Of a DNA stretch of 64,000 bases, positions 34,767-46,600 are shown one piece after another. The DNA is from Ancylostoma caninum (Eukaryota; Nematoda; Chromadorea; Rhabditida; Ancylostomatidae), in the NCBI GenBank assembly GCA_037903475.1, contig JBAJFG010000241.1:1-64000 (forward strand). The letters run 5' to 3'. Both the position numbers and the translations under genes were made by a program. How positions within the stretch are numbered: position 1 is the first letter of the stretch; every line of letters begins with the position of its first letter. A model generated the notes under the pieces. The model made no database searches and was not told where the DNA came from. It saw only the letters and a list, made by a program, of their open reading frames with translations.

Positions 34767-37700
34767 CCAGCTTCCGGTTTCAAACAGTGAGAGGATGAAA
34801 AGTATCATCGAAGATTTCGCTGCCTTTGGCACTCGCTTCCGGACCAATGGGACGGCTTCTTCTCAGGTGATAACTAGGGGTTGTTTTGATATCATTGGTA
34901 TTCTCAATGAATAGATTCGTTTGTTCAGGACAAATCAAGAGACCATATCCGAGGATGGATTCCAGAACTGTGCTTTTTCTTAAATGTAACATATATTTCA
35001 ATAAATGGTCAGTGTGACTTCAACGCTGGATTTCTACTGTACTTGCAAACAGACTCATGGTGTAAAAATTCTACAAAGGAATTTTACGAGTTCGTAATCT
35101 GAAATGTTAGCGTAACGCCTTGTAGATGTTGTCTTCTCCATCGATTCCTCGTACATGACTCAATAACGATGAATACGACTTACATGCTGTCGTACAGCCT
35201 TCGATCAAGCTATTCCAGCTACGAATTTCTGCGGCCCTTCCTTGTAGCTACTAAGCTGTACCTAGCTGCTTGTTTACTGCTTCTTGAGCTTCCTCTTTCC
35301 ACATATCTTGCGTGAGCGAAAATTAAGGATCTTTTCCAGGTGGTAATTAAAAAGGTTCCGACACATTTTGAATGGTCGAGGCTAATGAACTTCTATTCTA
35401 TTAAAACGTGATCAGTGAAAGTTGCTGAATTTTCCTTCCACGTAAATTATATCACCTTACTCGTCTCCTGTCCACAGTTACAGCTCAACGTTTCTGAGCA
35501 TTTGAAGCCGGCTCAGTCCTTGGAACCCGCATTATTTATTCGATTCTTTAGCTATTCATTGTGACTTATATCTGGGTGATTCGAACCACACAAGCTTTAT
35601 GAGGGATGACATGGTTAGTTTGCCCACTTTACCAGATGGTGGTTTTTCAAAGACCTCAGTGGGTCTGATCACAGGTTAGAACTAGCGCATCGTCTCTAAT
35701 GTCGAAATGGGCTTGTACAAAGTGTGCCAAAAGTCTTTGGACAAGCGTAGTGGCTCGCTGAAAAGCTGTGCAAGAGGAACCTGGGGAAAGTAATAGTTGT
35801 TACCTGTTTATAACATATTTTTAAACATGAATATTATTTTTGATCCCAAGGTTGCCTCCTCTCGCAGATACACAAACTTCGGAATGTCCAGGTGTGACGT
35901 GGACTCTGGTATGTAGTGGATGCAGTTTTCCTCCTACACTTCTCTATTGATCTGTGAGGAGAGTCCAAATTCCTGGACGAGATTATGTAAGTTTTTCATC
36001 ATAAACCCAGAGAAATCTCTGAAAAATCTGGAAAATTGCTAGGGTATCTATTACGTCACTGATTAGCTTCGCTTTTGGCGGTGTTCAAAGTTTTCGCAAA
36101 CATACATTACAAAGCTAGCTACTTCTGCTTGTTTAATGACGATCTCACAACTGTTTTCTATTACGGACCTGTTGATTTGCTCTTTCTCAGTATAATAATG
36201 AGAATTTTTGATTAATAGAATGACTAAATTGGCCCCCAAATTGAGTGTTCTTCTCTACCACAAGATTGGGATAAATAATCACTTGTCGAGGTCTTATGTC
36301 ACGTCTACTAGATTCTGTGGACTAGAGCCTCCTTAACTCCGTACAAGATTTTGGACTTTGTTCTGGAACTTTGGAGAAGGCCCGAGATGAATTCGACTTC
36401 ATCAATGTGCGCAAAGACACCAATTTCTCCTCTTTTTTTCATGTGGAAGATACCAGTGGAAGATATCAGGAACTAGAAATGTTATTTACGTTTACAACTG
36501 AACTGGTAATACATAACAACTACCGATTCTTCCAGTTTCCTCTCCCTGATGTTTCGAAGATCGGTTATGCTTGTCCAGAGACTTTCGCAGCCCCTGTACA
36601 TTGCTTGTACGCTTCGTAGGAAAAACACGAGTTTTGATATTCTTATCACATCTGGTAGATAATATCCTGAAATCTAAAGTTGCCTTTTATTTGGTATGGT
36701 GTAACGATCAAAAATGTCATGACCATATTCCGTTTATTCATTGGACTGAGTTTGGTGCGTGCATTACTCCTTATTAGCGTAATTATGGGTTACCCCAAAT
36801 CCACAGAAAATCATCACAAGGTCGCAAAATGATAACAAGTGCGTTCACAACAAGTCCTGTGTAGTCTCATGTGCAGAATTCCAGGCAAGGCTAATGCTCA
36901 TTGTTTTATTCGTTATGGCTCTGGTGCTTTACGCTGATACTCATGCACCGACAGCCCTCATTATCCGAGCACACCAGTTTGTTGCACCGCGATACGTAGC
37001 AGTCGGCATCCATCCGGTGAGCTACAATTCATGGATACTAGTTCGTGGAATTCACCGATGATGTCAATTTTCACGATTCATATTTTCTCACGACAATATA
37101 AGGTAAAAATTGGAAAAAATGTGACGCAGCATGCATTAACCACAGTACATTGACAACAGTAATTTCGGGCACAGTTCTAATTTCCATAAAATTTCAGGAT
37201 GAGTTCTAAGCATCGTGTACAATTTGTCACGAAATAATTGGTGGATTTCGTGCACCAAGAACGCGCTAAGGGCATGCTCGAAGTGAGGGAGTCGAGGAGG
37301 TCCCTCCACGCTCTCATCATCCGAGCATTATCTTGAGACAGACTGTAAAGTCCTTACGCGCAATCGGCGGAAAATTTTCGAACACGCCCAGCATGCGGCG
37401 CGTGCGTGGCGCGGCCCTCTTGTGGCAGCGGTCCCCAGTCGTTCATCAGATTCTTGGCCCAGGTGAGTGTTTTTCTTTCATTTTTTTTCTTTAGCTGAAG
37501 TTTATCTGAAGCTATGAGGCCTGTGGCTTACCGATGTCGACCTGTCGGCCCAGCATGTCTCATAAAAACAATAAAAACAAGCATTTGGGGCATGCATGGG
37601 GAAAACGTGCAAAATATGAGGCATGCGGGGGCGTGCGGTCGATATCGGTCAGCCACAGGCCTCACACCTTCAGATAAACTTCAGTCAAGGGAAAAAATGA

Positions 37701-38317
37701 AAGAAAAACACACCTGGGCCAAAAATCTGACGAACGACGTGGGACCGCTGCCACAAGAGGGCCGCGCCGCGCACGCGACCCATGCTGGGCGCGCTCGGAA
37801 ATTTTCCGCCGATTGCGCGTAAGGACTTTACACACAACCATAGTAATACTGAAATTGTATTCCAGCCTCTCGTATATCCAACGTATGCGGCTGTTTGGCC
37901 AAGGGTGCTTCGACCAACAAACACGGGTAATTTTTGCGAACTAGTAGTGAACTATACTTTAAACTATCTACTTTTACAAAATCCTTACCTCTTTATAGTA
38001 ACTTTTTTTGTTGCAGGAGTAATACTTGAACGTCAAGAGGTAGCCGATTTTCTAGGAAGTACGTACTTCATTTTGAAATAAGAGCATGCTTACCATAGGT
38101 TCTTTAAGAATTATCGTAAATAAATGCTCATGAGAGAGAAATTACCCGTGTTCCAAACTAATAATGCCTTTCAGTCCCAGCATTCTACTGGGTGGCGGTG
38201 TTCGTCTTGGTGGCAGCGGTAATTGTTGGAGTTTTGCTGTTCCTCATCCTGTTCCTCGTGAGACGACAACAAAAAAGAAGCAGCAAACGAGCCCAGCAAA
38301 CTCGTTCCAGTTCATAG
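34767..38317 (+). CDS. Unrecognised single-pass membrane protein, C-terminal exons
   Basis: The three last exons fit splice signals and phase exactly: 37866-37926, 38017-38058 and 38175-38317, ending at TAG 38315-38317. They encode PLVYPTYAAVWPRVLRP, GVILERQEVADFLG, then a membrane segment (IPAFYWVAVFVLVAAVIVGV and following) and a short basic Ser-rich tail (RRQQKRSSKRAQQTRSSS). That is a type I anchor. An upstream exon at 34767-34866 has perfect sites and reads QLPVSNSERMKSIIEDFAAF with a possible NGT glycosylation site. Another possible exon begins at 33156 (after gtctag) and reads VQALEDYHLKTIEVPLFVSR. The middle exons between 34867 and 37865 could not be resolved and this region may be partly decayed. 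I do not recognise the family. Confidence 0.5.
37344..37832. mobile_element. Long palindromic element, arms about 220 bp
   Basis: The left arm 37344-37562 begins tgtaaagtccttacgcgc. The right arm 37612-37832 is its reverse complement with modest divergence, including the ctgaagtttatctgaag and gaggcctgtggct blocks on both sides. The spacer is about 50 bp. It ends 33 bp before exon 37866-37926 of the membrane-protein gene, and could form a large hairpin in the pre-mRNA. Confidence 0.85.
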
Positions 38318-38353
38318 CCACAAGGTTTGGTTTAACTCACGAATGAACCATAT

Positions 38354-38384
38354 TCGTTTATTTATTTATTTATTTATTCAATAT
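38354..38384. repeat. (TTTA)n microsatellite
   Basis: Several ttta/tatt units follow the stop codon of the membrane-protein gene, probably within its 3' UTR. Confidence 0.8.
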
Positions 38385-39229
38385 ACTGACATTGTCAGCG
38401 TGCCAACGTAGAACGACGTAGTGTCAGTTTCAGCGGAAACATCGCCAGCTTCGCCCTGGCACCACAACACATCTAACTAGGCCTGTATCAATACAAAAGC
38501 AATCGTACTGCTCACCACGCTCTTTCAGTTTTCATTTTGTTTGTTCAAATGAAGTTTCTTTACTTTGCAATCCTTGTTTTCATGCCGTTAGCTAGGAAAT
38601 CACTGAGAATTCAATGTATAAACTTCAACAACTGAGCTCGAAATGTCTAAAAAATCCGCAAAACCTGTGCATGGAAGGGGAACTGCCATTACGTCCATAC
38701 GTTACTCTTGAATTTGCATTTGTTAAACTTTCACATTTGTAGCTGTCGAAGTAACACCATCCTAGAGCTTCAACAAAAAGTTGCATTCTTCTTGTAATTT
38801 GTGTGTTGAGAAAATAACGAAATATGTATTACCAACAAGCACACACAATGAAGATTTACATATGTAGTCCTAACCATTTCAACAAACAGAAGGAACTAGC
38901 ATAAGTAACAGATGTGACAAGACTCGCTAAGGCGAAATGTCAAAAGGTACATTGGATGCAATTGTAATATACCAACCTAAACAACAACATGATGCAACAT
39001 AGTTGCCAAAATACAGTATTACCCAGAGAATTGCATGAGGCAGCGAACTTGTGAACAAGAAGTGAAGAGAACAATGAGGATGATGATTGCGTAACGAGGC
39101 AGGAGAGATCTTTGACTGGTTAAGAAGCAACAAAACTCGTTCTGTGATGGAGAAAAAGATGAATATGCTCAATGCCTAGAATGTGTATTATGAACATACC
39201 TTGGATAACTAGACTGATCTGATAATGGA
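38385..39229. other. Intergenic space between convergent genes
   Basis: No coding exon is seen. The 3' ends of the plus-strand membrane-protein gene and of the minus-strand DPF-like gene face each other here. Confidence 0.5.
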
Positions 39230-42200
39230 CTAGTTGGCAGAGCCCGTTTTCTTCGGCACGGCACTGGCACGTGCACCGAACGTACCGATGCACAGTGCAC
39301 ACGAATACTCATTTTCCGGCAAGCTTTTCATCTTCGGAGTGAAGCAGTAGGTATGATAGCCGCGATCACAGTCATCACAGAACAGAAGCTTGTCCTAAAC
39401 AACGAAACCTCATGGAAAAGAAATACATAAAAATGAAGTAAGATTTCAAGAAACTGGAGGAAGGAATGTCTTATCTGAAACCTTGCTAAGATTTCACAGC
39501 TCTATCACAGCCTATAGGTCCACATAATTATCACCCATTAACGAACAGGCCTGAGCCAACTGTCAAGAAAACCATAAATCTCCCACTGAACACCTTACTA
39601 TATCCCCACCGTCACTGATTAACCTAACGAGTGCATGCAGTGACCGACTTTGCCCTTTTAAAAGGACAAGTCAAGTTACCTGCTGTGAAAATGATAATGG
39701 GACTAAAGCTACTAGCTAATTCTTCTGATCTACAGCAAATTTTGGGGAAAAAGCATGAAAGAGAAATGAAGAAAAAAGCATAACTAAGAACTTACGTCAT
39801 TCTCCGACGTCCCGCAAATCGTGCAACTCTTACACTCAATGCACTGCCATCCATAGCGTTTGATGATGACGGGAACATTTTCGTTGAAGCTAAGGCAGGA
39901 TGGGTGGGCTGAAAAACAGCGAATTCGCAAAAAAAAATATTCTTCAGCAATTCGAAGAGATTTAGCGCAACAAACTACAGCTCTGTTGAAGAAGCATTAG
40001 AGAATTCACGAGATCACTTATGCTGGTACTTTTAGGGACAGGGAACTATCGGTGGACAGGTTACGTTACTTTTTCCTCATCTACGGACAATTACCATCGG
40101 CGCGACCAGCGTCAGGCCGCTCTGCCTTTTTGAAGTTGAGAGGAAACTAAAGAAGGTTGTTCAGAAGGTGCCCCAACTCACTCTTAGCACCTTATTAGTC
40201 ATCAAATAACGAGACTGACATGTCATATCTAGGGAAAGACTGGTAACATCGGCCCCCATGAACTCACAGGGCCTGCCCGCGCGGGTGGTAAGTGCCCGAT
40301 AACCCTTTTTTCTGCTAGTAATAATTGTGAGGGGAAATGTTTGAAGCACCTTGGAGTTCTGATTTTCTTCGTTCACTTAAAAAGGGATACACTGCATGGA
40401 ATAAAGCGAACATGACCAACCCGATCTTCCACAGTCGTGGCACACTACCAGATCCTCAGGTTTCATCGTCTTCTTATTCATGTTCTTGCTGCCCAAACAC
40501 AAATCACAGATCGACGACGTTTCAAGCAAAGGAGAAATTTCTAAACAGGAAAATGTGAGTGAACTCAACGATGACTCTAAAAAATAAAACTAAAGGCAAC
40601 TTACCTATGCTAGTACCAGTGGGTAATGGATCGTTATGTTGAAATGCCTTGTGATACGCTAAGCCCGCGAGACTCTTGTAGGCCGCTGAGCACACTGAAG
40701 AAAAATACAGTTTAAATATGGATGAGATGAGCGGAATGAGACAAAAGCAGCCAGTCGCGACCGGCAACCGTGCAGCGGGCCGTGGGACGCCAAGTGGGCG
40801 GGACGCGGCGCGGCTTCGTCGCGGATTGCCGGCGCTGACGGGCTCTGAGCCGCGCCACTCACATGTGCAGTGGTAATTGTTCGCTTCATCCGCCGCGTCC
40901 TGCGCCGCACTAGCTGCCGCGGCGCTAGCTCGCGCCGCTCTGCCCGAGTCACTCGCCTTCTTCTTATTCTTTGAGCTTCCTCCGCCACCCGATGAGCCGC
41001 CTGGCGCCTTGCGACTTTTCCTCTTCGATCCCCAGTCATCTTCGTCACTTCCTCCGTCATCATTGGAAGCGTCATCATCCCCCTCTTCATTATAGTCCTG
41101 AAAATTCGAACTAAGTACATTGGATTTGAGCAGAAGTAACCCAAACAAAACCCCAGTGAGAAAAGGGCTCAGAAAAGACCGAGTATCTATGTCAGCATAA
41201 CACACGATAAAATAGACATGCGACCCAAGTAACTTACGAAAAGTCCTTTCGGCGTGCCTTTCCCCTGACCATAATCGAAATTTGCATCTAGAACATCTGA
41301 AACAGAAGTGTTCCAAGCGTTGCCTATAATGACAACAAGATTAGGAAATACATATCTACGCTGTCCACAATATAGATCAGCATGAGATGCTGTTATCTGA
41401 TATTTAGTGAACCAGCAGAAGAATACTAATAATAACTACTCTAATAAACTGACCAGACGGCGCAGAAGCCGCGGTGGTATTGAGAGCAGCATCGAGGGCC
41501 GGGTTGTCACGCAAAAACATCTTCATCTCGATCGCATCCGAAGAGTTCGCGGACTGGCGACGGCGCCATCGCTGAGTTACGTATTGCACGATTGTATGTG
41601 CATCGGTTGCATTACAGCGCTGGGAAGGCAGACGGTAGAATACGGGATTGAAACGATGTGCGGTCCCCGTCTGCTGGTCGAAGAATGGGTAGCGCAGTCT
41701 GAAACAACAGGAAAATTGAAATGCAAACGTCTAACACGAATAAAATAACCAGAGTTACGCAGAAAAAATGCAAGCCGAGACCTGCACAACCATTATACTC
41801 TGCCGCAACGCGACACTCTGGTTGACAGAATTATAAAAGGTGACTCGGGATTGGACTAGCATTCTTCAGAAATTCTAGCTCTCTCTTAAGGGGTTTATTC
41901 GATGCTCTGATCACGAAAATCGCACTAGTTTTCTACCCTAACCCCATTTTTGCAAAGATATAGTGAGATCCAGCAAGAAATAAAGAGAAAATGTCAATTC
42001 TAGCAGAAAGACGGCAGTCTTATCAGGCACTTTCCCGCTTTTCTGCTCGAAAAATCCCGGAAATTTCTTCACTAATTGATTAAAGGGTTAGTGAAGGTGA
42101 TAAACAAGAGTGTCGTACTCCTTTTTACGGTAGCACCATTTACGTTAGCCAGTCTGCAGCTACTGGCACTGCCATTACTTCGATTTCTTTGTCGAATATT

Positions 42201-43608
42201 GCATTTTATTTCACTCTCCTACACACATGAAAACGGGGTTAGGGTAGAAAACTAGTGCAATTTTCGTGATCAGGGCACCGAATAACCCCCTTAAGTAAGG
42301 TATTGGGTAGAATTTCTGAAGAATGCGAATCCGATCCCGAGTCACCTTTTATAGTTGTCTCCGGTTGTCTGCCGCACTCCGTGATCAATGGTCGCTCTCT
42401 CGCTCTCTGTTCAAAGATAGCCGTGCCGCAGTGGGGTGCACTGCATCGCGGGAATCTTGACAGTTGGAGTTAACTGCACTGACCAATATGACAGTTGGAT
42501 AGGTGAGATAACTCATCAAAGCTCGCAAAAAAGCCAAGCGTAATTAGTGCAATTGATTCTAGGTACAAATCTGAATGTTTGGACCATTCTTCGAGCGATA
42601 GTAACTGCTGATAAATTAGAGAAGAAAATGAAATTAGGCATACGACACTTGGGACGGACTCCGGTGTCTGCCGATAAGCGCACGAATTGCAAGTCAATGT
42701 GCAGAAACTCGACTGCTTCATATTTGAGCGGACTGCGGTTACGGAAAGACTTTCTTCGGCAAATTCTAGGACAATGAAACAGCTTTCGTCTTTCCAACTG
42801 CTATTGTCCGTTTCAAAAACGATGGCAGTCGAGTATTTCTGCTTATGACCTGCATTTCTTGCTTGCCTCTTCAAATGCAGCACTACTTCTCGCGCTCCCT
42901 CTTTCTCTACTATCTTCACAACTATGTCCCCCGTAAAACAAAACAGTCTCGGAGCAAATGGAGTGGATACACAGTGTAATAGACGACGTTCATCTATTAG
43001 ATGACACATGGACAGCTCTGCCAACCCAGAAAATTGATTTGGACAAAAGAAACGTTTCATAACATCAGTGAAGCTCAACCTTAAACAATCTTTCCCACTC
43101 ATAATTACAAGGAAGAAGAACTGCTACTCTCTCAGATTCCCTCCTCCCTTGTGGTACTCCAGATTAACCCAGAATTATCGATCGACACCATCTGCGTTCC
43201 CATGGGCTGCAGCTTTGCGCGCAACTCAAGCACCTGTCAATCACAATCGCATAGCCGCATGGATCTAATAACTAATGCCTAATTCTAGGTCAATTTCTGA
43301 GTACTTTCGGTGATGAAAGAAAGCTCAGCTAGACTATAATTCTGTTTCAAAACCGTTCGTTTGAGTAATTTGGCATAGACTATGTGGAATTTCGCTAATA
43401 TTTTAATATAAAAAGTGATGTAATGGCTGAAAAAAGGAAAAAAACGGTGGAGATAATTAATCCACATCAAGAATAAATTCATCGTCGTGGATTTCCTAAC
43501 GAAAAGATGATTTCGAACACACCTGGCCTTGCGTTCATTGCAGGCGCGTTCGTTCCACTTGGAGCAATTTTTCATTAGCTCGATGTACGCGCCTTCGCTG
43601 ATCATGTT
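39230..43608 (-). CDS. dpff-1: DPF/BAF45-type chromatin protein with tandem PHD fingers
   Basis: DPF (d4/BAF45) proteins are SWI/SNF complex subunits that read acetylated histone H3. Exons are 43523-43608, 41454-41698, 41238-41296, 40863-41097, 40605-40694, 40421-40540, 39796-39908 and 39230-39394, all phase-consistent, with stop TAG 39230-39232. From ATG 43603-43605 the product is about 369 residues. The Requiem-type N-terminus is clear ([16 protein letters not shown], then [14 protein letters not shown], then QRWRRRQS). An acidic Ser/Lys/Ala linker follows, then a C2H2 finger ([16 protein letters not shown]...H...H), PHD1 ([10 protein letters not shown] ... CHDCGRSAHPSC ... WQCIECKSC) and PHD2 ([10 protein letters not shown] ... 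[13 protein letters not shown] ... YSCALC). The ATG sits 3 bases after an acceptor (ctttgcag), so trans-splicing there could give this core isoform; upstream exons (43696-52222) suggest a longer form. Confidence 0.92.
41832..42353. mobile_element. Palindromic element in DPF-like gene intron, family D
   Basis: The left end, tataaaaggtgactcggga, is mirrored at the right end by tcccgagtcaccttttata. The arms (about 41832-41960 and 42235-42353) share further inverted blocks including the tagggtagaaaactagtgc motif. There is no coding capacity. A TA-type target duplication is possible but not provable because the ends are TA-rich. Confidence 0.85.
42808..42950 (+). repeat. Dispersed short repeat, family E (copy 2)
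   Basis: It resembles 2745-2880 in sequence order and orientation (gtttcaaaaacgatgg...agtatttctgcttatgacctgc...ctcgcgctccctctttctc). It lies in the intron between DPF exons 41454-41698 and 43523-43608. Confidence 0.6.
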
Positions 43609-43695
43609 CTGCAAAGCTAGAGGTATATCCCAATCCAGAAACTATTCCTAATTATTCTAAAGTGAATTTAAAGCTAAGTATCGAATTAAACTAAC

Positions 43696-46600
43696 CTCCG
43701 GAGGGGGCCACGCAGCCCCAAGGACGCAGCCGCTCTCAGCGTCCAATCGATCGCAACTGACGTCAGACTTGGACCTGGCGGCGTCTGAGCACGTTCCTCC
43801 CTTAATCGAAAGCTACGGACGGTCACGAGTGTAAACAATAACAGCTATTTTATGGATAATAACCATGTGGTACTCGTGGTATAGTTATTTGCAAGAGTAG
43901 CCTTGGATTTGCTAAAATCTATGGCCGTTTTAGCAACTTTTTCGTTATCATCCCCAGCAAATTCTTAATCCTGCATTAGAATCAGAAGCTGTGCACCTGC
44001 TGGGGTTGAGATACGCACCTTACGCGTACCTTCATTCGAAAACCACATACGATCTGGTTTTTTTTTTTGACCCAAGATTCCAGAAAACTTTTCTCGTGGG
44101 AAAAGTGTACAAGATCTAGCAGAATTTTTTTTTAATTAGAAACCAAGTGACCGAACTACTCTCTGGCAGATAGTTTCTCTCTGCTAACGTACATGTCAGA
44201 AGCTTTTTGCTATGTGAAATGGTAAACTCTCAGAAAAGAAAACAAAGGCCGCTATTAAATACAACCAAAAGCCCTGTTTACTTGTCTGTTCTTGACAATG
44301 AGATAGAAATCTAAAAATTACCGATTTCGAAGAGAGCTCTTCGGTAGACAAAGTGGTCTTCGACGAGGAAGAACGCGGATTCACGGACGATGAGCCATTT
44401 CCAACCTTTTTAGATGGAGGTGCAGTTGAAACTCTGACCTGTATGGCATAAAATTTTATTCAGGAGATAAAATGTTTACAATTTAAACAACTATTTATCT
44501 GTAGAAAAGCCAAGTTTCGTGCATATACTAGTGGATGGATAATATTAGAAATAGGACTGCGACGCATGGGAGAGTGTCTGACTCATTGAACGTGTCTGAA
44601 TCATACTGATATAACTATTCTGCGTTAGTGCAGCACATAAAAAGGTTTAGAAAGTTCTTACATGGCCCCAAATGAAAGTGCGAAGTAAATGTTTCTACAA
44701 AATAATTTTCTCCAGAATATCCACCATAGGAGAGCATTAAACAGGGAAATTTCATTTTTTTAGTGCTATGGGATAGTTTGCAATAATACCTAGAGCTCCA
44801 TAAAATTCACAGCATGATCAGGATAACCCCTACACCTCGAAAACTTTGCCAAAACAGACGAGAACGCATGTGACGAATTTCCCCATGCTAAACCCTCTGG
44901 ACGCGGCCGCGTCGTATACGCCGCCCCGTTCCGTGCCCATAGCGCCGTGCACGTTCACATCAGCTTTGCGCAGAGGCGATAACGTGACCAATGAGGCTCT
45001 GCCGAGGTGCGTTTATTGCTGGTTGAAAACTTTTCCCAATTGCCCGCGATGGCCCCTGAAACACGGGTGTCATACGCAATTTTTGAACGCTCCAAGGGAG
45101 CAGAATACTGAAAAAACGTGCGGAGAGTTGAGAGTATTCTTCTCCAGTTTTAGACGGCGAAGCATGCTCTTCGTTTTTCTTCATTGTTCACCAAATCTCC
45201 CACCGTGGCAATGTATTCCATTTTCAGAAATCTCAGACATTAGTGGGCGCACGGCGTAAATAGTGGATAAAATTATGGATAGAATAATTGCTTAGAGCTA
45301 ACCGTGCGAATACAGACAAGATGAAAGGCTGAGAAGAGCCAGTGGACAGTCTTGTTTACTAAATTTCTAAAAAGATACTGATTTAATACTCAATACACCA
45401 TCATGGATTATAGATATCTGTAATCAATAACTACGTCCACCTTTTCCATCCCTTCAATACACCCATCTGATTATGGTCACCCACAAATGAACAATTTGAT
45501 TCAATGGACTCAGTGCCATGTAATCAACATCTTCTGGTTGATTGTATCCCATTTGGTACTTCTCATTTTTAACAATTATTCGTACATGTGGTGGGATGTT
45601 ACATCAATCCAAGACTAATTGTAAGTTTCAATCCTAAACATCTAGTAAACATCTTTGAGAAACTCTGTGATTTAAAAAAAACCACCAAAAAGGCCCCAAT
45701 GTACACAACTTAGGCCGGATTTTTTCAAGAGAAAATGCTGTGGTATAAATCCACATGCTTCTACTGACTTCTCGTTAGGCGTAAGTTCCACTGAGTGGCC
45801 TACTGTACCCTGTAGGTATACATGTTTATGCTCCCATCTAGCGAGAGCGCGTCCAGAGTATCCCGAAGATATGCCTGTGCATAGGTTGTCCTAATTGGGT
45901 TTGGCTATACCCACTGTAAAAGGCACCTCTCCCAGGTCTTAGTAAATGTGAGGCGCCAGCTTAGTTCGGACTCCTTTTCTTGTTCTCACGATTTATGAAC
46001 AGTAGATCCCCCCTAGGACTCAAGAGTGGAAGCTAATTCGAAAAGCAGAATGCAGGTGGAGAGCTTAGCCAAGGTTGTCTAGTCAGGATGCTCTGCTTTA
46101 GGTTACAAAGGCTGGTAGCAGGAGCGCTCGAGCAATGTAACGTTCCACATGCAGTACCAAGCCTCGGATTCGCAAATAATTAGCCCCATCCTTAGCTCAG
46201 ACGTGAGGGTAGAGATCCTACTCAGAGGATCGTTGAGGAAGGAACAGTACCTCTCTTAACACATAAAGAGTTGCGAGTGATTTAGACTGAGGTAGTTTTT
46301 AGTGGGTACAATCTTCTCGAGTCTGTTATATGATATGTGATTTTGCATTCCTATGTTATTTCTGCCAACCCTGTCACATTTTTATATTTCTGCCAACCCT
46401 GTCACATTTTTAATTTGGCATCTAAGAAGATTTCTTCTCCTAGCAGTTCTTTACTTTCTTTTTTCTCCTAGCAGCTCTTGACTTTCTCATACTTTTTTCG
46501 CAATCTTTTTCACACCTTTCTGACGTAAAAGGCTTGCGTCATTGGAAAATATATGAACGGTAATTTAGTTGCTTAGATTCTGTGAGCTACAAGAAATAGA

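Noticed and set aside
36371..36619. Plus-strand open frame starting MEKARDEFDFINV as an exon of the membrane-protein gene
   Set aside because: Its splice sites do not connect in phase with the certain exons and I see no domain; left out for lack of support.
40659..41144. Alternative minus-strand frame overlapping the DPF-like acidic exon
   Set aside because: It is the wrong frame of exon 40863-41097; the correct frame links to the C2H2 and PHD exons in phase.
44846..45259. 137-codon plus-strand open frame
   Set aside because: No recognisable domain, it crosses a GC-rich block, and there is no start context or conservation evidence. It may be worth a search but I cannot support it.
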